From an uncultured Ilumatobacter sp. (GTDB taxonomy: Bacteria > Actinomycetota > Acidimicrobiia > Acidimicrobiales > Ilumatobacteraceae), in NCBI GenBank assembly GCA_937891565.1, contig CALAHA010000086.1, positions 1 to 8,990 on the forward strand: a stretch of DNA of 8,990 nt, written 5' to 3'. Made by a program: the position numbers and the translations under genes. This document shows, piece after piece, positions 1 through 5,976 of the stretch (its first letter is position 1; every line of letters begins with the position of its first letter). The notes under the pieces were generated by a model, which did no database searches, was not told the DNA's origin, and saw nothing but the letters and a program-made list of their open reading frames with translations.

Positions 1-299
1 GGTGGAACGAGAGCTGGGTTGCAGCGTGCCTCGAGCATGGCGAGTTAGCAATCCACCTTCGGTCGCCTCTTGGGTTCCTTCAACGGCGCGACGCCGGCGA
101 CGCGGTGATTGCGTTCGCCTGCAGCCTGATCGAACCGCTGCTGCGACTCCTCGACGGTGACGTGACGATGATGCTTTTCACCTGGAATGTCACCAGCGAC
201 CCACGGGAGGTGCTCGATCTGCAGCGCCTCGGCTGGTCGACGAAAAAAATTGCAAGCTACGTCACCCGGGCAGTGCTCGCTACACCGTCTGCCGACTGA
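1..299 (+). CDS. Unrecognised protein, C-terminal fragment (5' end outside window)
   Basis: A reading frame is open from the left edge (first full codon at base 3) to a TGA at 297-299, giving 98 residues with no stop. Most codons end in G or C, as in the confident genes here, whereas the in-phase antisense frame is less convincing. The visible part has a hydrophobic helix-like stretch around AFACSLIEPLLRLLDG and later MMLFTWNV, then LGWSTKKIASYVTRAVLA near the end. I do not recognise a family. The gene would converge on the FGE gene, leaving 22 bases between the two stops. An internal GTG at 105 could start a 64-residue version, but the frame stays coding-like upstream of it, so a truncated longer gene is more likely. 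The alternative is that this is chance open frame in GC-rich DNA. Confidence 0.42.
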   Translation, partial: WNESWVAACLEHGELAIHLRSPLGFLQRRDAGDAVIAFACSLIEPLLRLLDGDVTMMLFTWNVTSDPREVLDLQRLGWSTKKIASYVTRAVLATPSAD

Positions 300-321
300 A
301 CAATGAACTCGCGCCGGCCGC

Positions 322-1170
322 TCAGCGGGCGACTCGAAAGCCGATGTTCCCCGTTGCGGTGTCTGGCGTGTTCGAGCTACGCGCAGCGACACGGTACCGA
401 AAGCAGTACGAGTCGTGGCAGAGGTACGAGCCTCCTTTCATCGTGCGCGGCGACGACAAGGATGGCGTGGTGGGTGCGCAGCACGCTCCAGACAATGGCC
501 GACGAGTGAACTCATCGGCACACCACTCCCAGACATTGCCGACCGCATTGAACAGCCCAAACTTATTCGGCAGGAACGCAGTGGCTGGGGCGGTGCCGTA
601 CCAGCCGTCATCACACGTGTTGTTGGACGGGAACGTTCCATGCCAGATGTTGCAACGTTGTTCGCCATCTGGGTTGAGCTGGTCACCCCACGGATATGTC
701 GCCTGGTCAAGACCGCCGCGGGCAGCAAACTCCCACTCGGCTTCAGTCGGTAGGCGGGCATCGGCCCATGCGCAGTAGGCAACTGCATCGTTCCAGCTGA
801 CGTGGACGACTGGGTGGTCGGACCGCGTCAAGATGTCACTCTGGGGTCCCTCCGGATGGCGCCACGAGGCCCCAAACACTTGCCGCCACCACTCGGCACC
901 GACAACGCCTGCGGTGTCTTCGAAGGGCTCAGGAAGTAGCCCGGCGAAGACGAACGACCAACCATCTGTTTCAGCTTGGGTGACGTGTCCAGTCGCGTCG
1001 ACGAACGCAGCGAACTCGTCGGCGGTGACTGCGGTCGTGCTGATCGCGAACGGGCCAACGTCGATGGTGTGACTCGGCTGTTCTCCGTCTTGGGGATAAC
1101 CGAACGGGCCGTCTGTCCCCATCCGCAATGGCCCGCCAGAAAGCTCGACGAGTGTGCCGATGTCAGCCAC
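322..1170 (-). CDS. Formylglycine-generating enzyme (sulfatase-modifying factor)
   Basis: This enzyme oxidises the Cys of a CxPxR motif in type I sulfatases to Calpha-formylglycine, using O2 and copper(I). The 282-residue product is FGE-sulfatase fold throughout. It opens with GGPLRMGTD, carries LPTEAEWEFAARGG (140-153) and GNVWEWCADEF (211-221), and ends in NIGFRVAR. The catalytic pair is present: C251 and C256 in LCHDSYC, with the same five-residue spacing as human C336/C341 and Streptomyces C272/C277. It is therefore a true FGE rather than one of the many Cys-less relatives such as EgtB-like or lectin-like proteins. The start is taken at GTG 1168-1170, which overlaps the sulfatase stop by 8 bases (GTGGCTGA) and sits just before the first conserved block. 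A longer frame to 1299 adds only low-complexity residues inside the sulfatase. No signal peptide is seen, so it should act in the cytoplasm. No good ribosome site precedes the GTG, so translational coupling to the sulfatase is likely. Confidence 0.94.
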   Translation of the reverse strand: MADIGTLVELSGGPLRMGTDGPFGYPQDGEQPSHTIDVGPFAISTTAVTADEFAAFVDATGHVTQAETDGWSFVFAGLLPEPFEDTAGVVGAEWWRQVFGASWRHPEGPQSDILTRSDHPVVHVSWNDAVAYCAWADARLPTEAEWEFAARGGLDQATYPWGDQLNPDGEQRCNIWHGTFPSNNTCDDGWYGTAPATAFLPNKFGLFNAVGNVWEWCADEFTRRPLSGACCAPTTPSLSSPRTMKGGSYLCHDSYCFRYRVAARSSNTPDTATGNIGFRVAR

Positions 1171-2614
1171 GGTGATGCAGGTCGTACTCCGCCATGAAGT
1201 ACGGATGTGTTGGGTCGAATTCGGTGAGCGGAACCGGATTGTCGACACGCCCAATCGGGCGGATTTCGGAGCCGTCGATGCCGAGCCGTTCGTCGCCAAG
1301 ACTTGCGCGCCCCGCCTCGATGCTCGCGGTCAACGCAGCCACGATGGCGGGATGCTCGGCGGCGACATCGTGTTGTTCGCCCACATCGGCGGTCAGGTCG
1401 TAGAGCTCTGTGACGTCCTGGCCGTTGCGTACGAGGTGCAGTTTCCATTGGCCTCGTCGAACGGCGCCGATGTTTGCACCGCGGATGAAGAAGAAGTCCC
1501 GGTCGTCGTTAATGGCGCCACCTGCAAGGCCCAGTAACAGGCTGATGTCGTCGCCGTCGATCACTCGGTCGTCGGGCAAGGCCGCCCCGGCCAGCGCCGC
1601 AAGTGTCGGATAGAAGTCCATCGCTGTTGCCATCTGATCACACTCGACGCCAGCGGCCACCTGGCCGGGCCAGCGGACGATGCAGGGCACACGTTGCCCT
1701 CCGTCCCAGGTGGTTCCCTTGGAGCCGCGGAGCGGCCCGTTGCTTCCTGAACCGCCCTTGCTTGCGTCGAGGGCACCATTGTCCGATGTGAAGATGACGA
1801 TGGTGTCGTTGTCCAACCCGAGCGTCGTGACCTCGGCAAGTAGCGCCTCAGTCGCCCAGTCGATGCAGCGCACCGCAGCCCCGTAGTCACCGTTGTTCGA
1901 GAGGTCGCGGAACCGGTCCTGGACATAAATCGGCAGGTGGACGTACATGTGCGCGAAGTAGAGGAAGAACGGCTGCGCACGGTTGGTGCGGATGAAATCG
2001 ACGGCGTGCTCGACATATCGCTCGGTTAAGGCGGCTTGGTCCGGCTGAGCTTCTGCGACATCATGATCGAGCAAGACGGGCAGGGGCGGTCGGATGAACG
2101 GCTCGGTGCAGCCTGCCTGGCGCACGAGCGCGGTGAGGTCGTCGAGGCTCATTGCATCAGCGCTGTCGGTTTGGCGACCCATGTCGTTGCTATAGGGAAT
2201 GCCGTAGTAGCCGTCGAACCCGTGGTTGGTCGGCAGGAAGTCGGGCTGGTCACCGCAGTGCCACTTGCCGATCAGTTGGGTGGCGTAGCCGACCGTTTTA
2301 AGCAGCTGAGCGATCGTGATCTCGTTGGGGTTAAGCCCGACGCCCCAGCCAGGGAACAACACACCGCCGAGGCTTCCCGACGCAGCACCGCCGAACCCGA
2401 CGCGCGTCGGATAGCTCCCGGTCAACATCGCGGCACGAGACGGCGAACATACCGGCGACGCCATGTAAAAGTCGGTGAAGAGTGTGCCCTCAGCGGCCAT
2501 CTGATCGAGTGCAGGTGTCTGGTTGACTTGCGAGCCGTAGCAGCCCAGGTCCCCGTACCCCAGGTCGTCGCAGTTGATCAGGATGATGTTGGGCTGGCGG
2601 CGCGCGGATTCCAT
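1163..2614 (-). CDS. Type I (formylglycine-dependent) sulfatase, arylsulfatase family
   Basis: This is a sulfate-ester hydrolase of 483 residues, a usual length for the alkaline-phosphatase-superfamily sulfatases. The N-terminal metal ligands are D16 and D17 in NCDDLGYGD. The activation motif is C56-S-P-S-R60, followed by AAMLTG, so C56 should become formylglycine. Further active-site residues are K117 and H119 (GKWHCG), H226 (AHMYVHLP), D278 and N279 (TSDNGA) and K299 (RGSKGTTWDGG). All expected catalytic and calcium-binding positions are present. There is no signal peptide or lipobox: the protein begins MESARRQPNIILINCDD and goes straight into the first strand. A cytoplasmic enzyme is the simplest reading, although many bacterial sulfatases are exported. 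The substrate cannot be read from the sequence. The ATG start is preceded only by a weak GGG. The gene follows the AAA ATPase after 97 bases on the same strand and overlaps the FGE gene downstream. Confidence 0.95.
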   Translation of the reverse strand: MESARRQPNIILINCDDLGYGDLGCYGSQVNQTPALDQMAAEGTLFTDFYMASPVCSPSRAAMLTGSYPTRVGFGGAASGSLGGVLFPGWGVGLNPNEITIAQLLKTVGYATQLIGKWHCGDQPDFLPTNHGFDGYYGIPYSNDMGRQTDSADAMSLDDLTALVRQAGCTEPFIRPPLPVLLDHDVAEAQPDQAALTERYVEHAVDFIRTNRAQPFFLYFAHMYVHLPIYVQDRFRDLSNNGDYGAAVRCIDWATEALLAEVTTLGLDNDTIVIFTSDNGALDASKGGSGSNGPLRGSKGTTWDGGQRVPCIVRWPGQVAAGVECDQMATAMDFYPTLAALAGAALPDDRVIDGDDISLLLGLAGGAINDDRDFFFIRGANIGAVRRGQWKLHLVRNGQDVTELYDLTADVGEQHDVAAEHPAIVAALTASIEAGRASLGDERLGIDGSEIRPIGRVDNPVPLTEFDPTHPYFMAEYDLHHRG

Positions 2615-2711
2615 CAGAACCCGAGTGTGTCAATCCGGCGGGGTAGAAGGCGAACCGGTGGCGTTGATAACGGCTGCGGTGACGAAGACCTTCGAGCGGG
2701 TCAGGTGTGCT

Positions 2712-3785
2712 TCAGATGAGTCGAGCGGCATGCGCGATGTCTTGCGCTGTCAGCGTGAGTAACGATTCGCGGCCGAGGGCCGCGCCGTCGGCGTGGAGGC
2801 GAAGGGCCTGGCGGTTAACGGCCTGCTCGAACAGCGTGCGGGCGTAGCGGCCGTTGCCGAAGCCGGGTTGATGACGGGCTCGTTGGAATGCGCTGACCAG
2901 TGCGGTGTGCGCATCAGGGCTGATTGCATAGTCCGAATCGGCCGCAAGGCGCCGAATGATTTCGACCAGTTCGGCGTCGCCGTAGTCGCCAAAGTTGATC
3001 TCACGCGAGAAGCGGGATCGGAGGCCAGGATTCGAATCGAGGAAGTGGCGCATCAGATCGGGGTAGCCCGCCACGATCACGACGAGCCGGCTGCGGTGGT
3101 CTTCCATGCGCTTGATCAAGGTCTCGATCGCCTCAGCACCGAAGTCGAGGCTCGCTGGGCCGGGCGGCGAGAGTGCGTAGGCCTCATCGATGAAGAGCAC
3201 ACCGTCGAGAGCGCGCTTGATTGCGCGGTTGGTCTTGAATGCGGTGTGGCCCACGTACTGTCCAACGAGACGCGCCCGATCGACTTCGATCAGGTGACCC
3301 CTCTCGAGGAGGCCAAGGGCGCCGAACATCTCGGCCACGAGCCGGGCCACTGTGGTCTTGCCGGTACCAGGGTTGCCGGTGAAGACCAAGTGGTGACTGG
3401 TCTCCATTTGGGCCAACCCGTGATCGCGTCTCTGCTGCTGAACACTGAGCAGCGCAATGAGGGTGTTGACCTGTTCCTTGACCGAGTCGAGCCCGACGAG
3501 TGCGTCGAGGTCGGCGCGAACCTCGTCCGGCGTCCGAACGGGCCGGCTTCGGTTTCCGCCGAGGTCGGCGGTCTGATCCGACACTCGCCGCTCGACGTCG
3601 CCGATCAACTTGCCGACGCCTTCCCTGGCTTGCCGGATACGGCGGCCGAGCTCGCGTGGTCCACGTGACATGAAGCCCGACGGTAGCGAGCCCCTCGGCT
3701 CCCGGTGCACTTCGTTGGTTAGCTGGGCGTCGTTGCTGACATCGTCGATCTTGCCGGTGGCTTCATCGACCACCGTGTTGGCCAC
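2712..3785 (-). CDS. CbxX/CfqX-type AAA+ ATPase
   Basis: The product is a 357-residue protein with one AAA+ module. Walker A is GNPGTGKTT (137-145), Walker B is VLFIDEAY (196-203), sensor 1 lies around VVIVAGYPD (235-243), and arginine-finger candidates are R256 and R258 in NPGLRSRF. The GNGRYARTLFEQA block (310-322) is the sensor-2 region typical of the CbxX/CfqX and SpoVK group. LVGQYVGHTAFKT (173-185) matches the pore-loop signature of that group. Known members include the red-type Rubisco activase CbbX and EccA of type VII secretion, which remodel protein complexes as hexamers. No Rubisco or ESX gene is present here, so the client is unknown. The first 85 residues are polar and basic with no TPR repeats, unlike EccA. 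The start is GTG at 3783-3785, directly after an in-frame TAG, with no clear ribosome site. M39 (3671) is a possible alternative start. The codon immediately upstream makes the true N-terminus uncertain. Confidence 0.92.
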   Translation of the reverse strand: MANTVVDEATGKIDDVSNDAQLTNEVHREPRGSLPSGFMSRGPRELGRRIRQAREGVGKLIGDVERRVSDQTADLGGNRSRPVRTPDEVRADLDALVGLDSVKEQVNTLIALLSVQQQRRDHGLAQMETSHHLVFTGNPGTGKTTVARLVAEMFGALGLLERGHLIEVDRARLVGQYVGHTAFKTNRAIKRALDGVLFIDEAYALSPPGPASLDFGAEAIETLIKRMEDHRSRLVVIVAGYPDLMRHFLDSNPGLRSRFSREINFGDYGDAELVEIIRRLAADSDYAISPDAHTALVSAFQRARHQPGFGNGRYARTLFEQAVNRQALRLHADGAALGRESLLTLTAQDIAHAARLI

Positions 3786-3950
3786 CTACGAGACACTGTT
3801 CGCGATCGACTTACCGAGTGGAGCTGCAGTCTTTGTGATTTCGGAAGTGAGCTGTTTGCGCTGCTTATCGTTGAGCGCTTCACTGAGAGCGAAACCAGCG
3901 GGCAGACCGAATAGCGAGCCCTTGAGAAATTTGCTTTGAGAAGCGAGCAT
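3786..3950 (-). CDS. Small reading frame (54 aa) in frame with and abutting the AAA ATPase
   Basis: An ATG at 3948-3950 opens a 54-codon frame that ends in TAG (3786-3788). The next three bases are the GTG start of the AAA ATPase, in the same frame. The product begins MLASQSKFLKGSLFGLPAGF, a mildly hydrophobic start, and continues as a Lys/Ser/Ala-rich amphipathic stretch ending GKSIANSVS. The AAA protein resumes with ANTVVDEATGKIDD, of very similar character. Three readings are possible: a separate small protein translated just ahead of the ATPase, the true N-terminus of a 412-residue ATPase interrupted by an amber codon, or chance. No strong ribosome site precedes the ATG. The family is not recognised. 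Confidence 0.38.
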   Translation of the reverse strand: MLASQSKFLKGSLFGLPAGFALSEALNDKQRKQLTSEITKTAAPLGKSIANSVS

Positions 3951-4063
3951 CAGACTGCAACCATGAGCGGAGCATTGACGTCGGTGCTTTTGCGGCTTAC
4001 CGACCGCTTCATGCCGCCAACATCGATGAGCAATAACTGGTGCGTCTCGGCATTAGACAGCAC
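3950..4063 (-). CDS. Possible tiny gene or 3' remnant upstream of the AAA ATPase
   Basis: A minus-strand frame ends in TGA (3950-3952), overlapping the following ATG by one base (TGATG). The only usual start in the frame is GTG at 4061-4063, giving 37 residues that include HQLLLIDVGGMKRSV. The frame stays open upstream to a TAG, adding about 20 codons (including RPEVVAGTGISV) with no ATG, GTG or TTG. Over 49 codons I count about 69% G or C at third positions, with lower values at second positions, a coding-like pattern. It may be the tail of a decayed gene. There is no recognisable domain and no ribosome site. This could be chance. Confidence 0.2.
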   Translation of the reverse strand: MLSNAETHQLLLIDVGGMKRSVSRKSTDVNAPLMVAV

Positions 4064-4239
4064 GGAAATGCCCGTGCCAGCGACGACTTCGGGCCGAACT
4101 GGTCGGAACGAGCTGTGGCGATGCTACGAGTCAGTGGTCTGCATTCCAGTGCGCGACGTCGACCTTATGTAGCTGGTTCGTCCACCGATGACGTTTGAGA
4201 TACAACGCCGACCGCTCTGGTGCTGCTTGGAATGCCGGA
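4064..4239. other. Spacer between the mutase and the small reading frames
   Basis: This 176-base stretch lies downstream of the mutase stop. I see no convincing terminator hairpin with a T run, no RNA gene and no repeat. Part of it extends the coding-like minus frame described just to its left. The plus strand also reads through with scattered stops, including a fragment DDFGPNWSERAVAMLRV, so decayed coding sequence is possible. Confidence 0.3.
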
Positions 4240-5889
4240 TTAGATGACTGGAACCTCGACGTGGCGTCCGAATTCGGCCTCCATCGTGCCCATGACTTCG
4301 CCGAGGGTGGCGTACGACTTCACGGCGTCAATGAGCGCTGGCATCAGGTTGATCTCAGGGTCAGCAGCGTCAGCGCGGACACGCTCCAAAGATGCGTCGA
4401 CCGTTGTCTGGTCACGATCTTGGCGCACCTGGCCGAGTCGCTTGCGCTGCTTCTTTTCGTCTTCGTTCGAGATGCGGAGCAGGTCGATCTGAGCGTCGTC
4501 GTTGCCTTCGCGGAACGCGTTCACTCCGACGCGGATGTGGTCGCCACTGTTGAACCGACGCTCGAGTTCGTACGCGGAGTCTGCAATACGGCCCTGGAAC
4601 CAGTTCTCTTCGATTCCCTGGATGGCTCCTTCGAGCATCGACCCGTTGCCGAGAACGTCGAGGTACTCGAACAACTCCTCGGCCTGGCGTTCCATTTCAT
4701 TGGTGAGTTCCTCGACGAAGTAGCTGCCGCCGAGCGGGTCGGCGACGCTCGCGACGTTGGTCTCGTGAGCAATGACTTGCTGGGTGCGGAGCGCGATCCG
4801 TGCAGCCTTTTCGGTCGGGAGGGCCATTGCCTCGTCCATCGAGTTGGTGTGCAACGACTGACTGCCACCGAGAACGCCAGCGAGGGCTTCGATCGCAGTG
4901 CGGACGATGTTTACCTCAGGCTGCTGCGCGGTGAGCGAGACGCCAGCGGTCTGGGTGTGGAAGCGGAGCTGCATCGAGCGTTCGCTCTCAGCGCCGTACC
5001 GCTCCTTCATCCACCGTGCCCAAATTCGGCGAGCCGCCCGATACTTCGCGATCTCTTCGAAGAAGTCGATGTGGGCGTTGAAGAAGAAGCTGAGCCGCGG
5101 TGCGAAAGCGTCAACGTCAAGCCCTGCCTGCATCGCCAACTCGACGTAGGCGAACCCGTTGGCAAGGGTGAAGGCGAGCTCTTCGGCAGCAGTCGAACCG
5201 GCCTCGCGGATGTGGTAGCCAGAAATCGAAATGGAGTGCCAACGGGGCATCTCGGCGGCGGTGAAGTCGATTGTGTCGCGCACAAGACGCATCGATTGGC
5301 GAGGAGGGAACACGTACTCCTTCTGCGCCTGGTATTCCTTCAAAATGTCGTTCTGAAGGGTTCCGCCGAGCTGGGCGCGAGGGATGCCAGCCTGCTCGGC
5401 CTGGGCGATGAACATGGCGAAAATCACGGCTGCCGGTGAGTTAATTGTCATCGAGGTGGTGATCTGGCCGAGGTCGATTCCGGCGTAGAGGTCGGTCATG
5501 TCGGCAAGCGTGTCGATGGCCACACCACAGCGGCCGACCTCACCGATTGACATTTCGTGATCGGAATCGAGGCCAAGCAGCGTTGGCATGTCGAATGCCG
5601 TCGACAGGCCGGTGCCACCGGAGTTGATGATCTCCTTGAAGCGCCAGTTCGTATCCTCGGCTGTGCCGAACCCAGCAAACATGCGCATTGTCCAGAGCTT
5701 CGACCGGTACATGGAAGCGTACGGACCGCGCGTGTACGGGTACTGGCCGGGGAACTCGCCGTTGTCCGGGCCGTACACGGCCTCCAGCGGGATGCCCGAC
5801 ATTGTGGCGTGGGTGCCCGGTGTCAGTTTCGAAGCACCAAAGGCCTCTTCCCACTGTTCCCGATTTGACGGTTCTTGCGATGCGACCAT
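4240..5889 (-). CDS. icmA: Adenosylcobalamin-dependent acyl-CoA mutase large subunit, probably isobutyryl-CoA mutase
   Basis: Isobutyryl-CoA mutase interconverts isobutyryl-CoA and n-butyryl-CoA by a cobalamin radical rearrangement. The product (549 residues from this start) covers the TIM-barrel substrate domain of the methylmalonyl-CoA mutase family and ends without a cobalamin-binding domain, as in the separate large subunit IcmA (about 566 residues). Family blocks are YPYTRGPYASMY, GLSTAFDMPTLLG, SISGYHIREAG (with the conserved Tyr-His pair), RFHTQTAGVSLTAQQP and ADPLGGSYFVEELT. Where methylmalonyl-CoA mutase has carboxylate-binding Y89 and R207, this protein has F71 (MRMFAGFG) and Q189 (YQAQKEY). 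These match IcmA F80 and Q198 with identical 118-residue spacing. The ATG at 5889 is chosen because MVASQEPSNREQW aligns with the family N-terminus and leaves room for a promoter. A frame from ATG 5964 adds 25 residues but would leave only 12 bases to the divergent gene. The small subunit and G-protein chaperone are not nearby. Membership of the mutase family is certain; the isobutyryl specificity is inference. Confidence 0.93.
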   Translation of the reverse strand: MVASQEPSNREQWEEAFGASKLTPGTHATMSGIPLEAVYGPDNGEFPGQYPYTRGPYASMYRSKLWTMRMFAGFGTAEDTNWRFKEIINSGGTGLSTAFDMPTLLGLDSDHEMSIGEVGRCGVAIDTLADMTDLYAGIDLGQITTSMTINSPAAVIFAMFIAQAEQAGIPRAQLGGTLQNDILKEYQAQKEYVFPPRQSMRLVRDTIDFTAAEMPRWHSISISGYHIREAGSTAAEELAFTLANGFAYVELAMQAGLDVDAFAPRLSFFFNAHIDFFEEIAKYRAARRIWARWMKERYGAESERSMQLRFHTQTAGVSLTAQQPEVNIVRTAIEALAGVLGGSQSLHTNSMDEAMALPTEKAARIALRTQQVIAHETNVASVADPLGGSYFVEELTNEMERQAEELFEYLDVLGNGSMLEGAIQGIEENWFQGRIADSAYELERRFNSGDHIRVGVNAFREGNDDAQIDLLRISNEDEKKQRKRLGQVRQDRDQTTVDASLERVRADAADPEINLMPALIDAVKSYATLGEVMGTMEAEFGRHVEVPVI

Positions 5890-5976
5890 TCCCGTAACGC
5901 TAGGCCAACTGGGGCCTGCGGGCCGAGCCGGATCGCTGATGTGTGTGGGCTGGCCAGGTGGCATGCTCAGAACCGT
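5890..5976. promoter_or_regulatory. Divergent promoter region between mutase and acyl-CoA dehydrogenase
   Basis: These 87 bases separate the two divergent starts. On the minus strand, TAGCGT (5897-5902) fits the actinobacterial TANNNT -10 pattern and ends 7 bases before the mutase ATG. That spacing would give a leaderless mRNA, consistent with the lack of a good ribosome site there. An imperfectly centred inverted repeat, AGGCC (5902-5906) and GGCCT (5913-5917), could be an operator. No clear -10 or ribosome site is visible for the dehydrogenase; AGGTGG lies about 20 bases ahead of its ATG. All of this is pattern matching by eye. Confidence 0.4.

Noticed and set aside
45..392. Minus-strand 115-codon frame beyond the FGE stop
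   Set aside because: It overlaps the FGE 3' end in another frame and is in phase with the better plus-strand frame at 1-299.
1171..1299. Extension of FGE upstream to 1299
   Set aside because: The extra 43 residues are out-of-frame sulfatase sequence with no family similarity; the GTG at 1170 fits the family start.
828..1448. Minus-strand 206-codon frame across the sulfatase-FGE junction
   Set aside because: Out-of-frame reading rich in Arg and Ser that overlaps both confident genes.
2628..2633. TTGACA on the minus strand as a -35 box for the sulfatase
   Set aside because: It lies 13 bases before the ATG, so a transcript would begin inside the gene. No matching -10 is seen.
2036..2719. Plus-strand 227-codon open frame opposite the sulfatase 5' end
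   Set aside because: Antisense shadow of the region that encodes the CSPSR and metal-binding motifs; no recognisable protein.
2793..3668. Plus-strand 291-codon open frame opposite the AAA ATPase
   Set aside because: Antisense shadow; the Walker A and B motifs and arginine finger are all on the minus strand.
4195..5439. Plus-strand 414-codon open frame opposite the mutase
   Set aside because: It is an in-phase antisense shadow of a gene with strong GC codon bias. It has no domain, while the minus strand shows every mutase motif.
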